The notes: generated by a model from the sequence alone, not told the origin. DNA of 8,101 nt from Bacteroidaceae bacterium (GCA_017472905.1 JAFUNW010000161.1:1-8101), one strand, 5' to 3'; numbered from the stretch's first letter, positions 1 to 6,903 are shown. A program made the numbers and translations.

Positions 1-127
1 AGACCATGTTTACTTCGTCAGCTTCAAACACTCGCTCTATCAGGAAGTCGCGTCTAATGCGCTTTGTGTCGTAGCTTTTTGCATCTTCGGGATGTGCTGC
101 ATACCGAATTTCATAATTGGTTTTCAT
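1..127 (-). CDS. kduI: 5-dehydro-4-deoxy-D-glucuronate isomerase KduI, N-terminal part
   Basis: Only the first 42 codons are in the window; the gene runs off the left edge. The protein starts MKTNYEIRYAAHPEDAKSYD and continues with an R-R-D-F-L-I-E-R-V-F-E-A-D-E-V-N-M-V segment. This matches the start of KduI, where E. coli has a comparable NEFLVEKVFVADEYTMVYS stretch. Known family role: cytoplasmic isomerisation of 5-keto-4-deoxyuronate to 2,5-diketo-3-deoxygluconate, in breakdown of pectin or glycosaminoglycan unsaturated uronates. KduI is usually about 280 residues, so roughly 15% is visible and the metal-binding cupin core is not. The ATG at 125-127 is the only sensible start, because the match begins there. 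It points the same way as metK but is separated from it by a strong terminator and has its own likely promoter. The kduD partner, if adjacent, lies outside the window. Confidence 0.88.
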   Translation of the reverse strand, partial: MKTNYEIRYAAHPEDAKSYDTKRIRRDFLIERVFEADEVNMV

Positions 128-183
128 ACGCTTTGGATTATTTAATGGTTTAATCTAAAAATTATTATTCGTACAATGAGTGA

Positions 184-191
184 CAAAAGTA
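184..191 (-). promoter_or_regulatory. Probable kduI promoter, -7 element
   Basis: The minus strand reads TACTTTTG, a full match to the Bacteroidetes -7 consensus TAnnTTTG. It lies 57 bases upstream of the kduI start codon, giving a leader of about 50 nt. No clear TTTG is found at the usual 19-21 bp upstream; the nearest candidate is a T-rich stretch around 204-210 that is too close. The promoter may therefore be weak or activator-dependent. The call rests on one element and its position. Confidence 0.4.
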
Positions 192-273
192 CGAAAAATA
201 GGAGAAAACAGAGCATTGCAGACGCATTTTTATTAATTTTAAATGAAAAGAGTGGGTGAAATGTTATTTTGGG

Positions 274-289
274 AGCCTAAATTCAGGCT
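274..289. repeat. Small inverted repeat upstream of kduI
   Basis: AGCCT at 274-278 and AGGCT at 285-289 form a 5-bp dyad around a 6-base centre. It lies between the metK terminator and the kduI -7 element, about 85 bp upstream of the latter. This is a plausible operator position, but the dyad is short and could be chance. The rest of 192-318 shows nothing recognisable. Confidence 0.25.
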
Positions 290-318
290 TTATAGGAATG
301 ATTGGTTGGAGGGTATTC

Positions 319-376
319 AAAAAAAGATTCATGCAAGTAGGATAGGAGTCTCTACTCAACTGCATGAATCTTTTTT
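319..376 (-). terminator. Rho-independent terminator of metK
   Basis: A perfect 16-bp stem pairs 320-335 with 361-376 (GATTCATGCA flanked by six A on one side and six T on the other). Inside it, AGTAG at 336-340 pairs with CTACT at 352-356 after a 4-base bulge (CAAC, 357-360), leaving an 11-base loop. Read on the minus strand, the stem ends in seven U, as expected for a terminator, and it begins about 44 bases past the metK stop. The plus strand also ends in six T, so the structure could stop transcription both ways. It separates metK from kduI. Confidence 0.87.
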
Positions 377-419
377 AAATAAGGAATATTTTATATTAAA
401 GTAATTTCTACTTTTTCTT

Positions 420-1712
420 TCAGAGCCCAAACGTTTCTTTGATTTTCTCTACGTAATCAAGCTTCTCCCAAGTAAAGAGTTCTACTTCCATTTTTTTCTC
501 TTCTTGATATCTGCTTGAGAATGTTTTGGTCACAATTTGAGGTTGTCGTCCCATGTGTCCGTATGAAGCTGTTTCACTGTAAATTGGGTTACGCAATTTC
601 AGACGTTCTTCAATCGCTTTTGGACGCATGTCGAAGATTTCGTCTATTTTGCGTGCTATTTCGCCATCGCTCATGGCTACATGACTACGTCCGTAAGTAT
701 TTACATAGATGTTGATGGGCTTTGCCACTCCGATTGCGTATGAGACTTGTACTAACACTTCATCGGAAACTCCGGCTGCTACCAAATTTTTTGCAATATG
801 ACGTGCTGCATAGGCGGCACTACGGTCTACTTTGCTCGGGTCTTTTCCAGAGAATGCTCCTCCCCCATGTGCGCCTTTTCCTCCATAAGTATCTACAATG
901 ATTTTGCGTCCAGTAAGTCCGGTGTCTCCGTGTGGACCTCCGATGACGAACTTACCGGTAGGATTTACGTGGTAGGTGATATTTTCATTAAAAAGGGCCA
1001 ATACTTTTTCATTGTGTATGCCGGCTACTACGCGGGGCATCAAGATTTCAATAACGTCTTTCCTGATTTGTGCCAACATCTTCTCATCTGCTTTTTGTTG
1101 TGCTTCGGGAGTATTTTCTTTGGGAAGAACAAATTCATCGTGTTGAGTTGAGACTACGATGGTGTCAATACGAACCGGACATCCGTTGTCGTCATATTCA
1201 ATGGTAACTTGGCTTTTTGCATCAGGACGGAGATAAGTCATTTCTTTTCCTTCGCGGCGTATTTCTGCCAATTCCAATAAGATATTATGCGCCAAATCAA
1301 GCGATAAAGGCATGTAGTTTTCCGTTTCGTTTGTAGCGTATCCGAACATCATGCCTTGGTCTCCGGCTCCTTGATCCATTGGGTTTTCACGTTCAACGCC
1401 TCGGTTTATGTCTGCACTTTGTTCATGAATGGCAGAGAATACACCGCAAGAATTGCTTTCAAACATGTATTCGCCTTTGGTATATCCGATACGTTTTATT
1501 ACGCGGCGAGCAGTTTCCTGTAAATCCACGTAAGCTTGTGATTTTACTTCACCGGCCAATACGACTTGTCCGGTGGTTACCAATGTTTCGCAGGCTACTT
1601 TTGAGTTGGGGTCGTAAGCCAATAATTCGTCAAGTACTGCGTCCGATATTTGGTCGGCCACTTTATCGGGGTGTCCCTCAGACACCGATTCAGATGTAAA
1701 TAGATATCCCAT
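420..1712 (-). CDS. metK: S-adenosylmethionine synthase (methionine adenosyltransferase)
   Basis: MetK makes S-adenosylmethionine from methionine and ATP in the cytoplasm and supplies the cell's methyl donor. The protein has 430 residues and starts MGYLFTSESVSEGHPDKVAD; H14, D16 and K17 correspond to the conserved GHPDK active-site segment. The first family signature GAGDQGMMFGYA is at 115-126. The glycine-rich second signature GGGAFSGKDPSKVDRSA is at 283-299. The family is often nearer 385-400 residues; the extra length is mainly a lysine/glutamate-rich insertion near 190-220, typical of Bacteroides MetK. The reading frame is intact and all core motifs are present. The start is fixed by the conserved N-terminus. 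The gene is a single transcription unit: promoter at 1868-1899, leader of about 150 nt holding a probable SAM-II riboswitch, and terminator at 319-376. Feedback control by its product is therefore likely. Confidence 0.98.
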   Translation of the reverse strand: MGYLFTSESVSEGHPDKVADQISDAVLDELLAYDPNSKVACETLVTTGQVVLAGEVKSQAYVDLQETARRVIKRIGYTKGEYMFESNSCGVFSAIHEQSADINRGVERENPMDQGAGDQGMMFGYATNETENYMPLSLDLAHNILLELAEIRREGKEMTYLRPDAKSQVTIEYDDNGCPVRIDTIVVSTQHDEFVLPKENTPEAQQKADEKMLAQIRKDVIEILMPRVVAGIHNEKVLALFNENITYHVNPTGKFVIGGPHGDTGLTGRKIIVDTYGGKGAHGGGAFSGKDPSKVDRSAAYAARHIAKNLVAAGVSDEVLVQVSYAIGVAKPINIYVNTYGRSHVAMSDGEIARKIDEIFDMRPKAIEERLKLRNPIYSETASYGHMGRQPQIVTKTFSSRYQEEKKMEVELFTWEKLDYVEKIKETFGL

Positions 1713-1801
1713 TTTTCTCTTCTTATATATTTTATTAAATTGACAAACAGAGAAATTCAGGGGAAGAAAGGGTAGATAGATTGCACACAGTGAAAGAATC
1801 G

Positions 1802-1856
1802 ACTGTTATTTAGCATTTTTTACAGTGGTTGCAAGCTGCCCAAATCTTTCCACATT
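1802..1856 (-). ncRNA. Probable SAM-II-type riboswitch in the metK leader
   Basis: Read as RNA on the minus strand, this leader matches the order of the SAM-II aptamer as I remember it. P1 5' strand GUGG is at 1853-1850. The loop holds GAUUU and then UUGCAA. The P1 3' strand CCAC at 1828-1825 follows directly. An A-rich stretch and UGCUAAA (1815-1809) complete it. The SAM-II reference RNA has the same order: GAUUU, UUGCAA, P1 strand, AUAAA, GCUAAA. The gene served is metK and the element lies inside its transcribed leader, which fits SAM sensing. The related SAM-V class has a similar fold and cannot be excluded. The 3' end lies about 90 nt before the ATG, so direct masking of the start region is not obvious. 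The pseudoknot pairs were not established. Confidence 0.7.
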
Positions 1857-1867
1857 CATTTCGGGTG

Positions 1868-1899
1868 CAAAGATAGTGTAAACCGGAAGTTCTGCCAAA
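1868..1899 (-). promoter_or_regulatory. metK promoter (Bacteroidetes -33/-7 type)
   Basis: The minus strand carries TTTG at 1899-1896, a 20-bp spacer, and TATCTTTG at 1875-1868. Both elements match the Bacteroidetes primary sigma consensus (TTTG, 19-21 bp, TAnnTTTG) without a mismatch. Transcription should begin near 1861, giving a metK leader of about 150 nt that includes the whole riboswitch candidate. Confidence 0.82.
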
Positions 1900-2082
1900 T
1901 AAACAAAGCGATATTTTGTTAAAGGGTAGTCTATTCTGTATAAATCGCATTTTGATTAATATGAGAAGCGTCATTCGTAGCTCGTTTTTGTGAGAGTGTA
2001 TTTAAAAATCTCCTTTCTTTTTCTATTTTTAGAGGAAGAATGGCAGAGAAATGCATGGAAACCTTTGATTTTCGGACGATTC

Positions 2083-2115
2083 GTTGTTGTATTTGAAAGT
2101 TTATCGTTAAATTTG
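2083..2115 (+). promoter_or_regulatory. Probable promoter of the DUF4254-GT9 operon
   Basis: TAAATTTG at 2108-2115 is a full match to TAnnTTTG. GTTG at 2083-2086, 21 bp upstream, is a three-of-four match to the -33 element. Transcription would start near 2122, giving a leader of about 35 nt before the ATG at 2157. It is divergent from the metK promoter. Nothing recognisable lies in the roughly 180 bp between them. Confidence 0.55.
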
Positions 2116-2156
2116 CCGCCATTAAATAGAAATGTTTCACCTATCAAATAAGAAAA

Positions 2157-2762
2157 ATGACGTTTACAGCACTTAGCAACCCTATCTTTGAACAGGCTAT
2201 TGCCGATTATCATGTAACAGATAACGTAGATACTCCCATTCAAAATCCCTATCCACTGAAAAGCATTGAGTATTATCTTTATTTGAAGAATTGGATTGAT
2301 ACTGTGCAATGGCACTTTGAGGATATTATTCGCGATCCGCAGATTGATCCGGTTGAAGCATTGAACCTGAAACGCCGTATTGACAAGAGTAATCAAGATC
2401 GTACTGACTTGGTGGAATTGATAGACAGTTATTTCTTACAGAAATATCAATCTGTCGTTCCATTGCCTGAAGCTACGATAAATACCGAAAGTCCGGCATG
2501 GGCTGTAGACAGACTTTCCATTTTGGCTTTGAAAATCTACCACATGCGTCAGGAAACGGAACGGACAGATACGACTGATGAACATCGAAAGGCTTGTCAA
2601 GCCAAGTTGGATGTGTTGTTAGAGCAACAGAAAGATTTGTCGTTGGCCATCGATCAATTGATTGAGGATATAGAAGCCGGACGTAAGTACATGAAAGTTT
2701 ATAAACAGATGAAGATGTACAATGATCCCGCTTTGAATCCGGTGCTTTACGGAGGAAAATAG
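2157..2762 (+). CDS. DUF4254 family protein, function unknown
   Basis: A 201-residue soluble protein without signal peptide or membrane segment, so probably cytoplasmic. I recognise it as the Bacteroidetes DUF4254 family. Visible blocks are WHFEDIIRD (52-60), LKRRIDKSNQDRTDLVELID (71-90), ESPAWAVDRLSILALKIYHM (111-130) and MKMYNDPALNPVLY near the C-terminus (185-198). The second block, rich in charged and polar residues (R, D, K, N, Q), looks like a possible active or binding site. The segment at 131-180 is strongly helical and charged. No biochemical role is known to me. Its stop is 32 bp before a GT9 glycosyltransferase in the same direction, so the two are likely co-transcribed and it may help in surface-glycan synthesis; that role is inference. 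The ATG at 2157 is the first in frame after the promoter candidate and follows an A-rich stretch usual for Bacteroides starts. Confidence 0.88.
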   Translation: MTFTALSNPIFEQAIADYHVTDNVDTPIQNPYPLKSIEYYLYLKNWIDTVQWHFEDIIRDPQIDPVEALNLKRRIDKSNQDRTDLVELIDSYFLQKYQSVVPLPEATINTESPAWAVDRLSILALKIYHMRQETERTDTTDEHRKACQAKLDVLLEQQKDLSLAIDQLIEDIEAGRKYMKVYKQMKMYNDPALNPVLYGGK

Positions 2763-2794
2763 TCGTTTCCCGTCTTTTCAGTAGAACCGCAGTA

Positions 2795-3832
2795 ATGAAT
2801 ATTCTTTTAATCCGCTTTTCTGCTTTTGGGGACGTGGCAATGACTGTTCCTGTAGTCTATTCAGTGGCAAGAAAGTACCCTCAACATCATTTTACGGTTT
2901 TGAGCAGAGAGACTATGCGTCCGCTCTTTTTGCAAATGCCCTCCAATGTCTCTTTTTATGGAGCGAATTTAAAACAAGAGCATCGAGGCGTAAAAGGGAT
3001 TTACCGTCTTTTTCGGGAACTTCGTAGTTTCCGCTCGTTTGATGTCGTGGCCGATTTACACAATGTTTTGCGCAGTCAACTTTTACGTACTTTCTTTAGA
3101 CTGAGTGGAGTAGGGTGTGCCGTCATAGATAAGGGGAAGGCCGGAAAGCGCAAGTTGACACGTGTCAAAGACAAGGTTTTGGTACAACAACCTACATCTT
3201 TTAAACATTATTGTGACGTATTGGCCGCATTAAAGTTGCCGGTAGAGATAGATTTCACTTCTATTTTTGGTAATGAGAAGGGTGATTTTGCTCGAATTGT
3301 CGGAGTTGTGGGTGAAAAGCAACCCAAAGAACAATGGATTGGAGTTGCTCCGTTTGCGGCCCATAAGGGAAAGATTTATCCGCTAGAGTTGATGGAGCAA
3401 GTGGTTGCTACACTTAGTGAACGGCCTCATACTCGTTTGTTTCTTTTCGGAGCGGGTGAACAGGAGCAGGCCGTAATCGCTGAATGGTGTAGCAAATATG
3501 CGGCTGTTTCCTCTACAAAAGGGTTGCGGATGGAGACCGAACTGATTTTAATGAGCCATTTGGACGTGATGCTCTCCATGGATTCGGCCAATATGCACTT
3601 GGCTTCTTTGGTGAATCTGCCTGTTGTTTCCATTTGGGGAGCTACTCATCCTTATTGCGGCTTTATGGGGTATGGTCAGCATGAAGAGAATGTGGTACAA
3701 ATTGCCGAATTGTCTTGTCGGCCATGTTCTGTTTTTGGGAATCGGCCTTGCTTACGTCAAGATTATGCTTGTCTTTTTGGTATTGTGCCGGCTATAGTAG
3801 TTCAGCGTGTTGAAAGCGTATTGAAGGGTTGA
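2795..3832 (+). CDS. Glycosyltransferase family 9 (heptosyltransferase-like)
   Basis: A 345-residue GT-B fold enzyme of the ADP-heptose:LPS heptosyltransferase family, the usual family length. The N-terminal acceptor domain opens with MNILLIRFSAFGDVAMTVP; R7, S9 and the G-D pair at 12-13 form the family's first motif. The donor-binding domain begins near WIGVAPFAAHKGKIYP (181-196) and contains SMDSANMHLAS (261-271) followed by VSIWGATHP (278-286). A cysteine-rich end has C308, C311, C319 and C326. The protein has no signal peptide and should act at the inner face of the cytoplasmic membrane on a lipid-linked acceptor. Many Bacteroidetes lipopolysaccharide cores lack classical heptose, so the sugar and acceptor cannot be told from sequence; lipooligosaccharide core or another surface glycan is likely. 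It is the second gene of a pair with DUF4254 and converges on the regulator gene, with 30 bp between the stop codons. Confidence 0.92.
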   Translation: MNILLIRFSAFGDVAMTVPVVYSVARKYPQHHFTVLSRETMRPLFLQMPSNVSFYGANLKQEHRGVKGIYRLFRELRSFRSFDVVADLHNVLRSQLLRTFFRLSGVGCAVIDKGKAGKRKLTRVKDKVLVQQPTSFKHYCDVLAALKLPVEIDFTSIFGNEKGDFARIVGVVGEKQPKEQWIGVAPFAAHKGKIYPLELMEQVVATLSERPHTRLFLFGAGEQEQAVIAEWCSKYAAVSSTKGLRMETELILMSHLDVMLSMDSANMHLASLVNLPVVSIWGATHPYCGFMGYGQHEENVVQIAELSCRPCSVFGNRPCLRQDYACLFGIVPAIVVQRVESVLKG

Positions 3833-3862
3833 CAATACCGCCTGTATTCGGTTGAATATCGG

Positions 3863-6820
3863 TTATTTCTTATTTCTTTTATATTGAAGCGGGCTTGTTC
3901 CGAAGTGTTGCTTGAACTGATTGTAGAAATTAGTAGAGTTGCCGTATCCGCATCGGATACGTATTTCATCGATGGTCAATGAAGTTTGCAACAAGAGTGA
4001 TGCAGCATATTCTAGCCGTGTTTTTTTCAACAAGTTGGCGGGCGAACATTGAACTGTCTCTTTACATTTTTCGTATAGTCGGGTGCGTCCCATACCCATT
4101 TGTGTAGCTAAATCTTCTACGGAAAAGGTCGGGTTTTCTCGATTCTTGTTTAATATCTCTTTCAGTTGCATTATGAAATGCTCGTCTTGGGGGTGGGGGA
4201 GAGGACCTCCCGTTTCTTTTTCTTTTTCTTCGGTTGCAATGTCAGGAGAGCTGTTTTCTTCTTTTGTGTTTTTGCTGATTGTCTTTTTTTCTTTTTCTTG
4301 CAACGTAGGATAGGGGGTGTTGCTCTTTTCTTGTTGCAAGAGGGAAAACAGATAAAATCCTGCGCTTCCTAGGATAAGCAGATAAAAAAGATAGGCCGGC
4401 CACGTGTTCCACCAAGGGTCGTGGACAATAATTTCGCAAGCAGTCGGTTCGCTCCAATGGTTGCGTCCGTTGTCCGATCTGACAAGGAACGTATATTTTC
4501 CGGGTGATAGTTCGTGATAGTGTACGGAAGCTGCTGTAGAAGCCGGACTCCACTCTTCGTTTTTTTCTACTAGTTTGTATTGGTAACGTACGGCATCCAG
4601 ATTTGCATGTTGCATGTTGGAGTAGTGAATCTCCAATTCGCGTTGGTTGTATCCCAGTTTCAATGTCTTTTTCGAAGCCATTCGTTTGGTGTCGTTGATG
4701 CTGAAGAATGTAATCAGAGTAGGTGAGAGGCTCTCTTCGCTTGTTACATCGTTGACGTTTATCTCGGCAAAACCTTCGTAAGTGCCGAACAACAGACGGC
4801 CGTCTGTCCATGTGATGCAAGCCCGTGTGTTGTATAAGTTGTTTAGCGGGTTCTCGGTGAAACGGAAGTTTTGGATGTGGGCTTTTTGATATGCAATGCG
4901 CAGGATTCCTGCTTCTGTAGCGACCCAAACATTCTTTTCTTGGTCGAGGGCCAGTGCATAAATCTGTTTGCAGGGCAATGTCAATTGGCTACATTCGAAT
5001 TTTTCTCCCTTGGGTGTACATTTCCAAATCTCTTTTTCGGCTGTCGCTGCCCAAACCGTACCGTTTATATCTCTTTCTAGGGCGATGATGGGCATGTCGG
5101 ACAGTAGGTCGTACAGGTGTTTCGGGGTAATGGTTGCCGGTGCTGTGTTTGTTGTGTAAACTTTGATTCCTTTCTTAGTTGCAGCCCATAGCTTTCCCTC
5201 ACTGTCGGTAGCCAAGTCATATACTTCTCCGATACTGTCGATACACAAACGAAAAGTACGCTCTTTTAGGCTTTCTTTCGTATGGAATATTCCTTTTTCT
5301 GTTGCAATCCAAAGGTCTCCTTTTCCGGTTGTAGCGATGTCGCGAATGGATGAGGCTGTCAATCCGGCATTTCCGACATGAAACATTTGTTCTTCAATCC
5401 ACAAACCTTGGTTGGTTCCTGCCCATAATAAATTTTGACTATCCACAAACATGGTTTGTATGGCGGTTCCGGTTTTTTTGACAAGGCTGTTTTTCCCTGT
5501 TTCCATGTTCCGACAATAGATTTCGCCTAAGATATTCCCTAGCCATAGTGTGTTGTTTTTCCCTTGTGCAATGGCAGTCACGTTGTTTGTGTTTTGTATG
5601 GTTGCATTTGTTTCCAACATCCGGTATTGACAGGGCTGTCTTTTAAAACGGAGGCAATTGAGTCCCAAAGCCTCTTCTGCAAGCCAAAGGCAGCCGCTTC
5701 GGTCGGTCATCAAGTGGGTCAGGTAATTGCTGTTTACAACGCTTTTTTCGTCATTTTTGGTGTAGTGTGTCAGTTTTTCCTCTTTTATATTATATAAGTA
5801 AAGGCCGTTCCCATAGGTGGCGATGGCTTCAGTTGAAGCGTTGACGGGCGCAATGTGAAACAAGGGACGTCCGGTGTAACTTTGCTCTTCAGGTATCAAA
5901 TTCAGATGTTTTACCCGATTGTCTTTCCCGAATCGGGTGAGCTTTCCTTTTTTGTTGCTTACGTAGATGTTTTGGTTCTGTTTGGCTACAACTTCTCCCT
6001 CTTCCACTTGCCAGTCGGTCGGATTAGAGAATACACCATCTATAATTTGGTAGGCATAAGTCTTTCCTTGTGTAAAAATAAGGAGTGTTTCGCGCCATAC
6101 GGCTTTGTCGGAGATGGTGGAAGTGTTGAATCCGGCAGGGTAGGGCGATTGGCGGGTAATTCGGCGCGACTGATTGTAAATGACAATTCCTCTGTCGGTC
6201 AGTGCCAGGCAGATGTTTCGGTATGTACTGATGTGGAAAATGTTTCCTGACTCGGGCAATTTTCGTTCGAAGCCGTTCAAATAGAGTCCCCTGTCTGTTA
6301 AAATCCAATCGTTACCCGCATCGTCTGTCGCGATCTCGTGTATCGTGTATTCATACTCTTCTATGGAGAACTTCCCGTTGGCGAATCGGATTCTTCGGCT
6401 CCTGTTCTTATCGTATAGCCACAGATAGTTTTTTCCGATATGGTGATTTTGATAGATGGGTTGTGCCTCATCGCCTTTGGTGTGGTCGGCCAATTCTTTG
6501 GTGGTAAGGTCAATGCAGTGTGTGCTGCCGTCTTTCCCAAAAAGCCATAGGAGGTTATTGTCTTTGTCTTCTTTCATTTCGATGATGGGGGAGTATGCTT
6601 TCGGCAGAGCGAATGGAACAAATTGGTATCCATCGTAGCAATTTATCCCCTCATCTGTGGCAAGCCAGATATATCCCTCTTTGTCTTGCAACAGGGAATT
6701 GATGGTGTTGCTTGGGAGGCCTTCGTGTGAAGATAGTCTTTGTCCGGTCAGGTTATACTGCTCAGCGTAGGTTATGAGCGATATAAAGAGTATAAGGAAT
6801 GTCGTGAAAATTCGATTCAT
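3863..6820 (-). CDS. Membrane-spanning AraC regulator with HTCS-type propeller sensor, no kinase
   Basis: A 985-residue regulator. A signal peptide covers 1-19 (MNRIFTTFLILFISLITYA, then EQ). The periplasmic part has many two-component-type propeller blades, with motifs such as LLQDKEGYIWLATDEGI (43-59), and repeats near 367, 414, 454, 492, 533, 578 and 620. A Y_Y_Y domain follows (about 725-798), ending in DPWWNTWPAY just before one membrane helix (806-828). Next come a charged lysine/glutamate-rich linker (831-879) and an AraC-type double helix-turn-helix (about 881-983; VEDLATQMGMGRTRLYEK, CGYGNSTNFYNQFKQHFG). Canonical HTCS proteins are about 1300-1400 residues, with kinase, ATPase and receiver domains between the membrane helix and the AraC domain; all are absent here. 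It therefore probably signals one-component style, as SusR does in principle. The ligand is unknown, plausibly a glycan. No susC/susD or glycosidase neighbour is visible. The start is supported by the signal peptide and a promoter 24 bp upstream. Confidence 0.93.
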   Translation of the reverse strand: MNRIFTTFLILFISLITYAEQYNLTGQRLSSHEGLPSNTINSLLQDKEGYIWLATDEGINCYDGYQFVPFALPKAYSPIIEMKEDKDNNLLWLFGKDGSTHCIDLTTKELADHTKGDEAQPIYQNHHIGKNYLWLYDKNRSRRIRFANGKFSIEEYEYTIHEIATDDAGNDWILTDRGLYLNGFERKLPESGNIFHISTYRNICLALTDRGIVIYNQSRRITRQSPYPAGFNTSTISDKAVWRETLLIFTQGKTYAYQIIDGVFSNPTDWQVEEGEVVAKQNQNIYVSNKKGKLTRFGKDNRVKHLNLIPEEQSYTGRPLFHIAPVNASTEAIATYGNGLYLYNIKEEKLTHYTKNDEKSVVNSNYLTHLMTDRSGCLWLAEEALGLNCLRFKRQPCQYRMLETNATIQNTNNVTAIAQGKNNTLWLGNILGEIYCRNMETGKNSLVKKTGTAIQTMFVDSQNLLWAGTNQGLWIEEQMFHVGNAGLTASSIRDIATTGKGDLWIATEKGIFHTKESLKERTFRLCIDSIGEVYDLATDSEGKLWAATKKGIKVYTTNTAPATITPKHLYDLLSDMPIIALERDINGTVWAATAEKEIWKCTPKGEKFECSQLTLPCKQIYALALDQEKNVWVATEAGILRIAYQKAHIQNFRFTENPLNNLYNTRACITWTDGRLLFGTYEGFAEINVNDVTSEESLSPTLITFFSINDTKRMASKKTLKLGYNQRELEIHYSNMQHANLDAVRYQYKLVEKNEEWSPASTAASVHYHELSPGKYTFLVRSDNGRNHWSEPTACEIIVHDPWWNTWPAYLFYLLILGSAGFYLFSLLQQEKSNTPYPTLQEKEKKTISKNTKEENSSPDIATEEKEKETGGPLPHPQDEHFIMQLKEILNKNRENPTFSVEDLATQMGMGRTRLYEKCKETVQCSPANLLKKTRLEYAASLLLQTSLTIDEIRIRCGYGNSTNFYNQFKQHFGTSPLQYKRNKK

Positions 6821-6843
6821 GAGGTTTTGTCGTTTGTTGTGTG

Positions 6844-6851
6844 CAAAGATA
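6844..6851 (-). promoter_or_regulatory. Promoter -7 element of the membrane regulator
   Basis: The minus strand reads TATCTTTG, a perfect TAnnTTTG, 24 bp before the ATG. The leader would be under 20 nt. No clean TTTG sits at the -33 position; the stretch there is TTGTTTTATCC, part of a direct repeat, which suggests activator help. The flanking 15 bases are identical to those of the metK promoter. Confidence 0.65.
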
Positions 6852-6865
6852 GTGTTTTATCGTGA

Positions 6866-6903
6866 AAATTGGATAAAACAAGTGTGAATTTGAATAAAAC
6901 AGG
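6866..6903 (-). promoter_or_regulatory. Two direct repeats 21 bp apart, candidate AraC-type binding site
   Basis: Plus-strand 6866-6882 (AAATTGGATAAAACAAG) and 6887-6903 (AATTTGAATAAAACAGG) agree at 14 of 17 positions with an offset of exactly 21 bp, two helical turns. This is the classic spacing for AraC-family half-sites. The inner copy overlaps the -33 position of the regulator's own promoter. GTTTTAT at 6854-6860 also forms a 7-bp dyad with ATAAAAC at 6873-6879. Autoregulation by the AraC domain is the simplest reading, not proven. Confidence 0.45.

Noticed and set aside
1802..1856. SAM-I (S-box) riboswitch in the metK leader
   Set aside because: GCAACC and UGCUAAA recall the S-box core, but the GGU partner before GCUAA and the four-way junction are missing. 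The order of elements fits SAM-II much better.
2040..2096. Short 18-codon plus-strand ORF with an AGAGGAAGA sequence before its ATG
   Set aside because: It overlaps the -33 element of the proposed DUF4254 promoter and has no upstream promoter of its own that I can see. The purine run is likely chance.
1971..2396. Minus-strand frame of 141 codons opposite the DUF4254 start
   Set aside because: It overlaps a conserved gene on the other strand and its promoter, and has no recognisable domain; it is a shadow frame.
3834..3852. Terminator between the converging GT9 and regulator genes
   Set aside because: Only 4-5 bp stems (AATAC/GTATT or ACCG/CGGT) can be drawn, mutually exclusive and without a proper U-tract, too weak to call.
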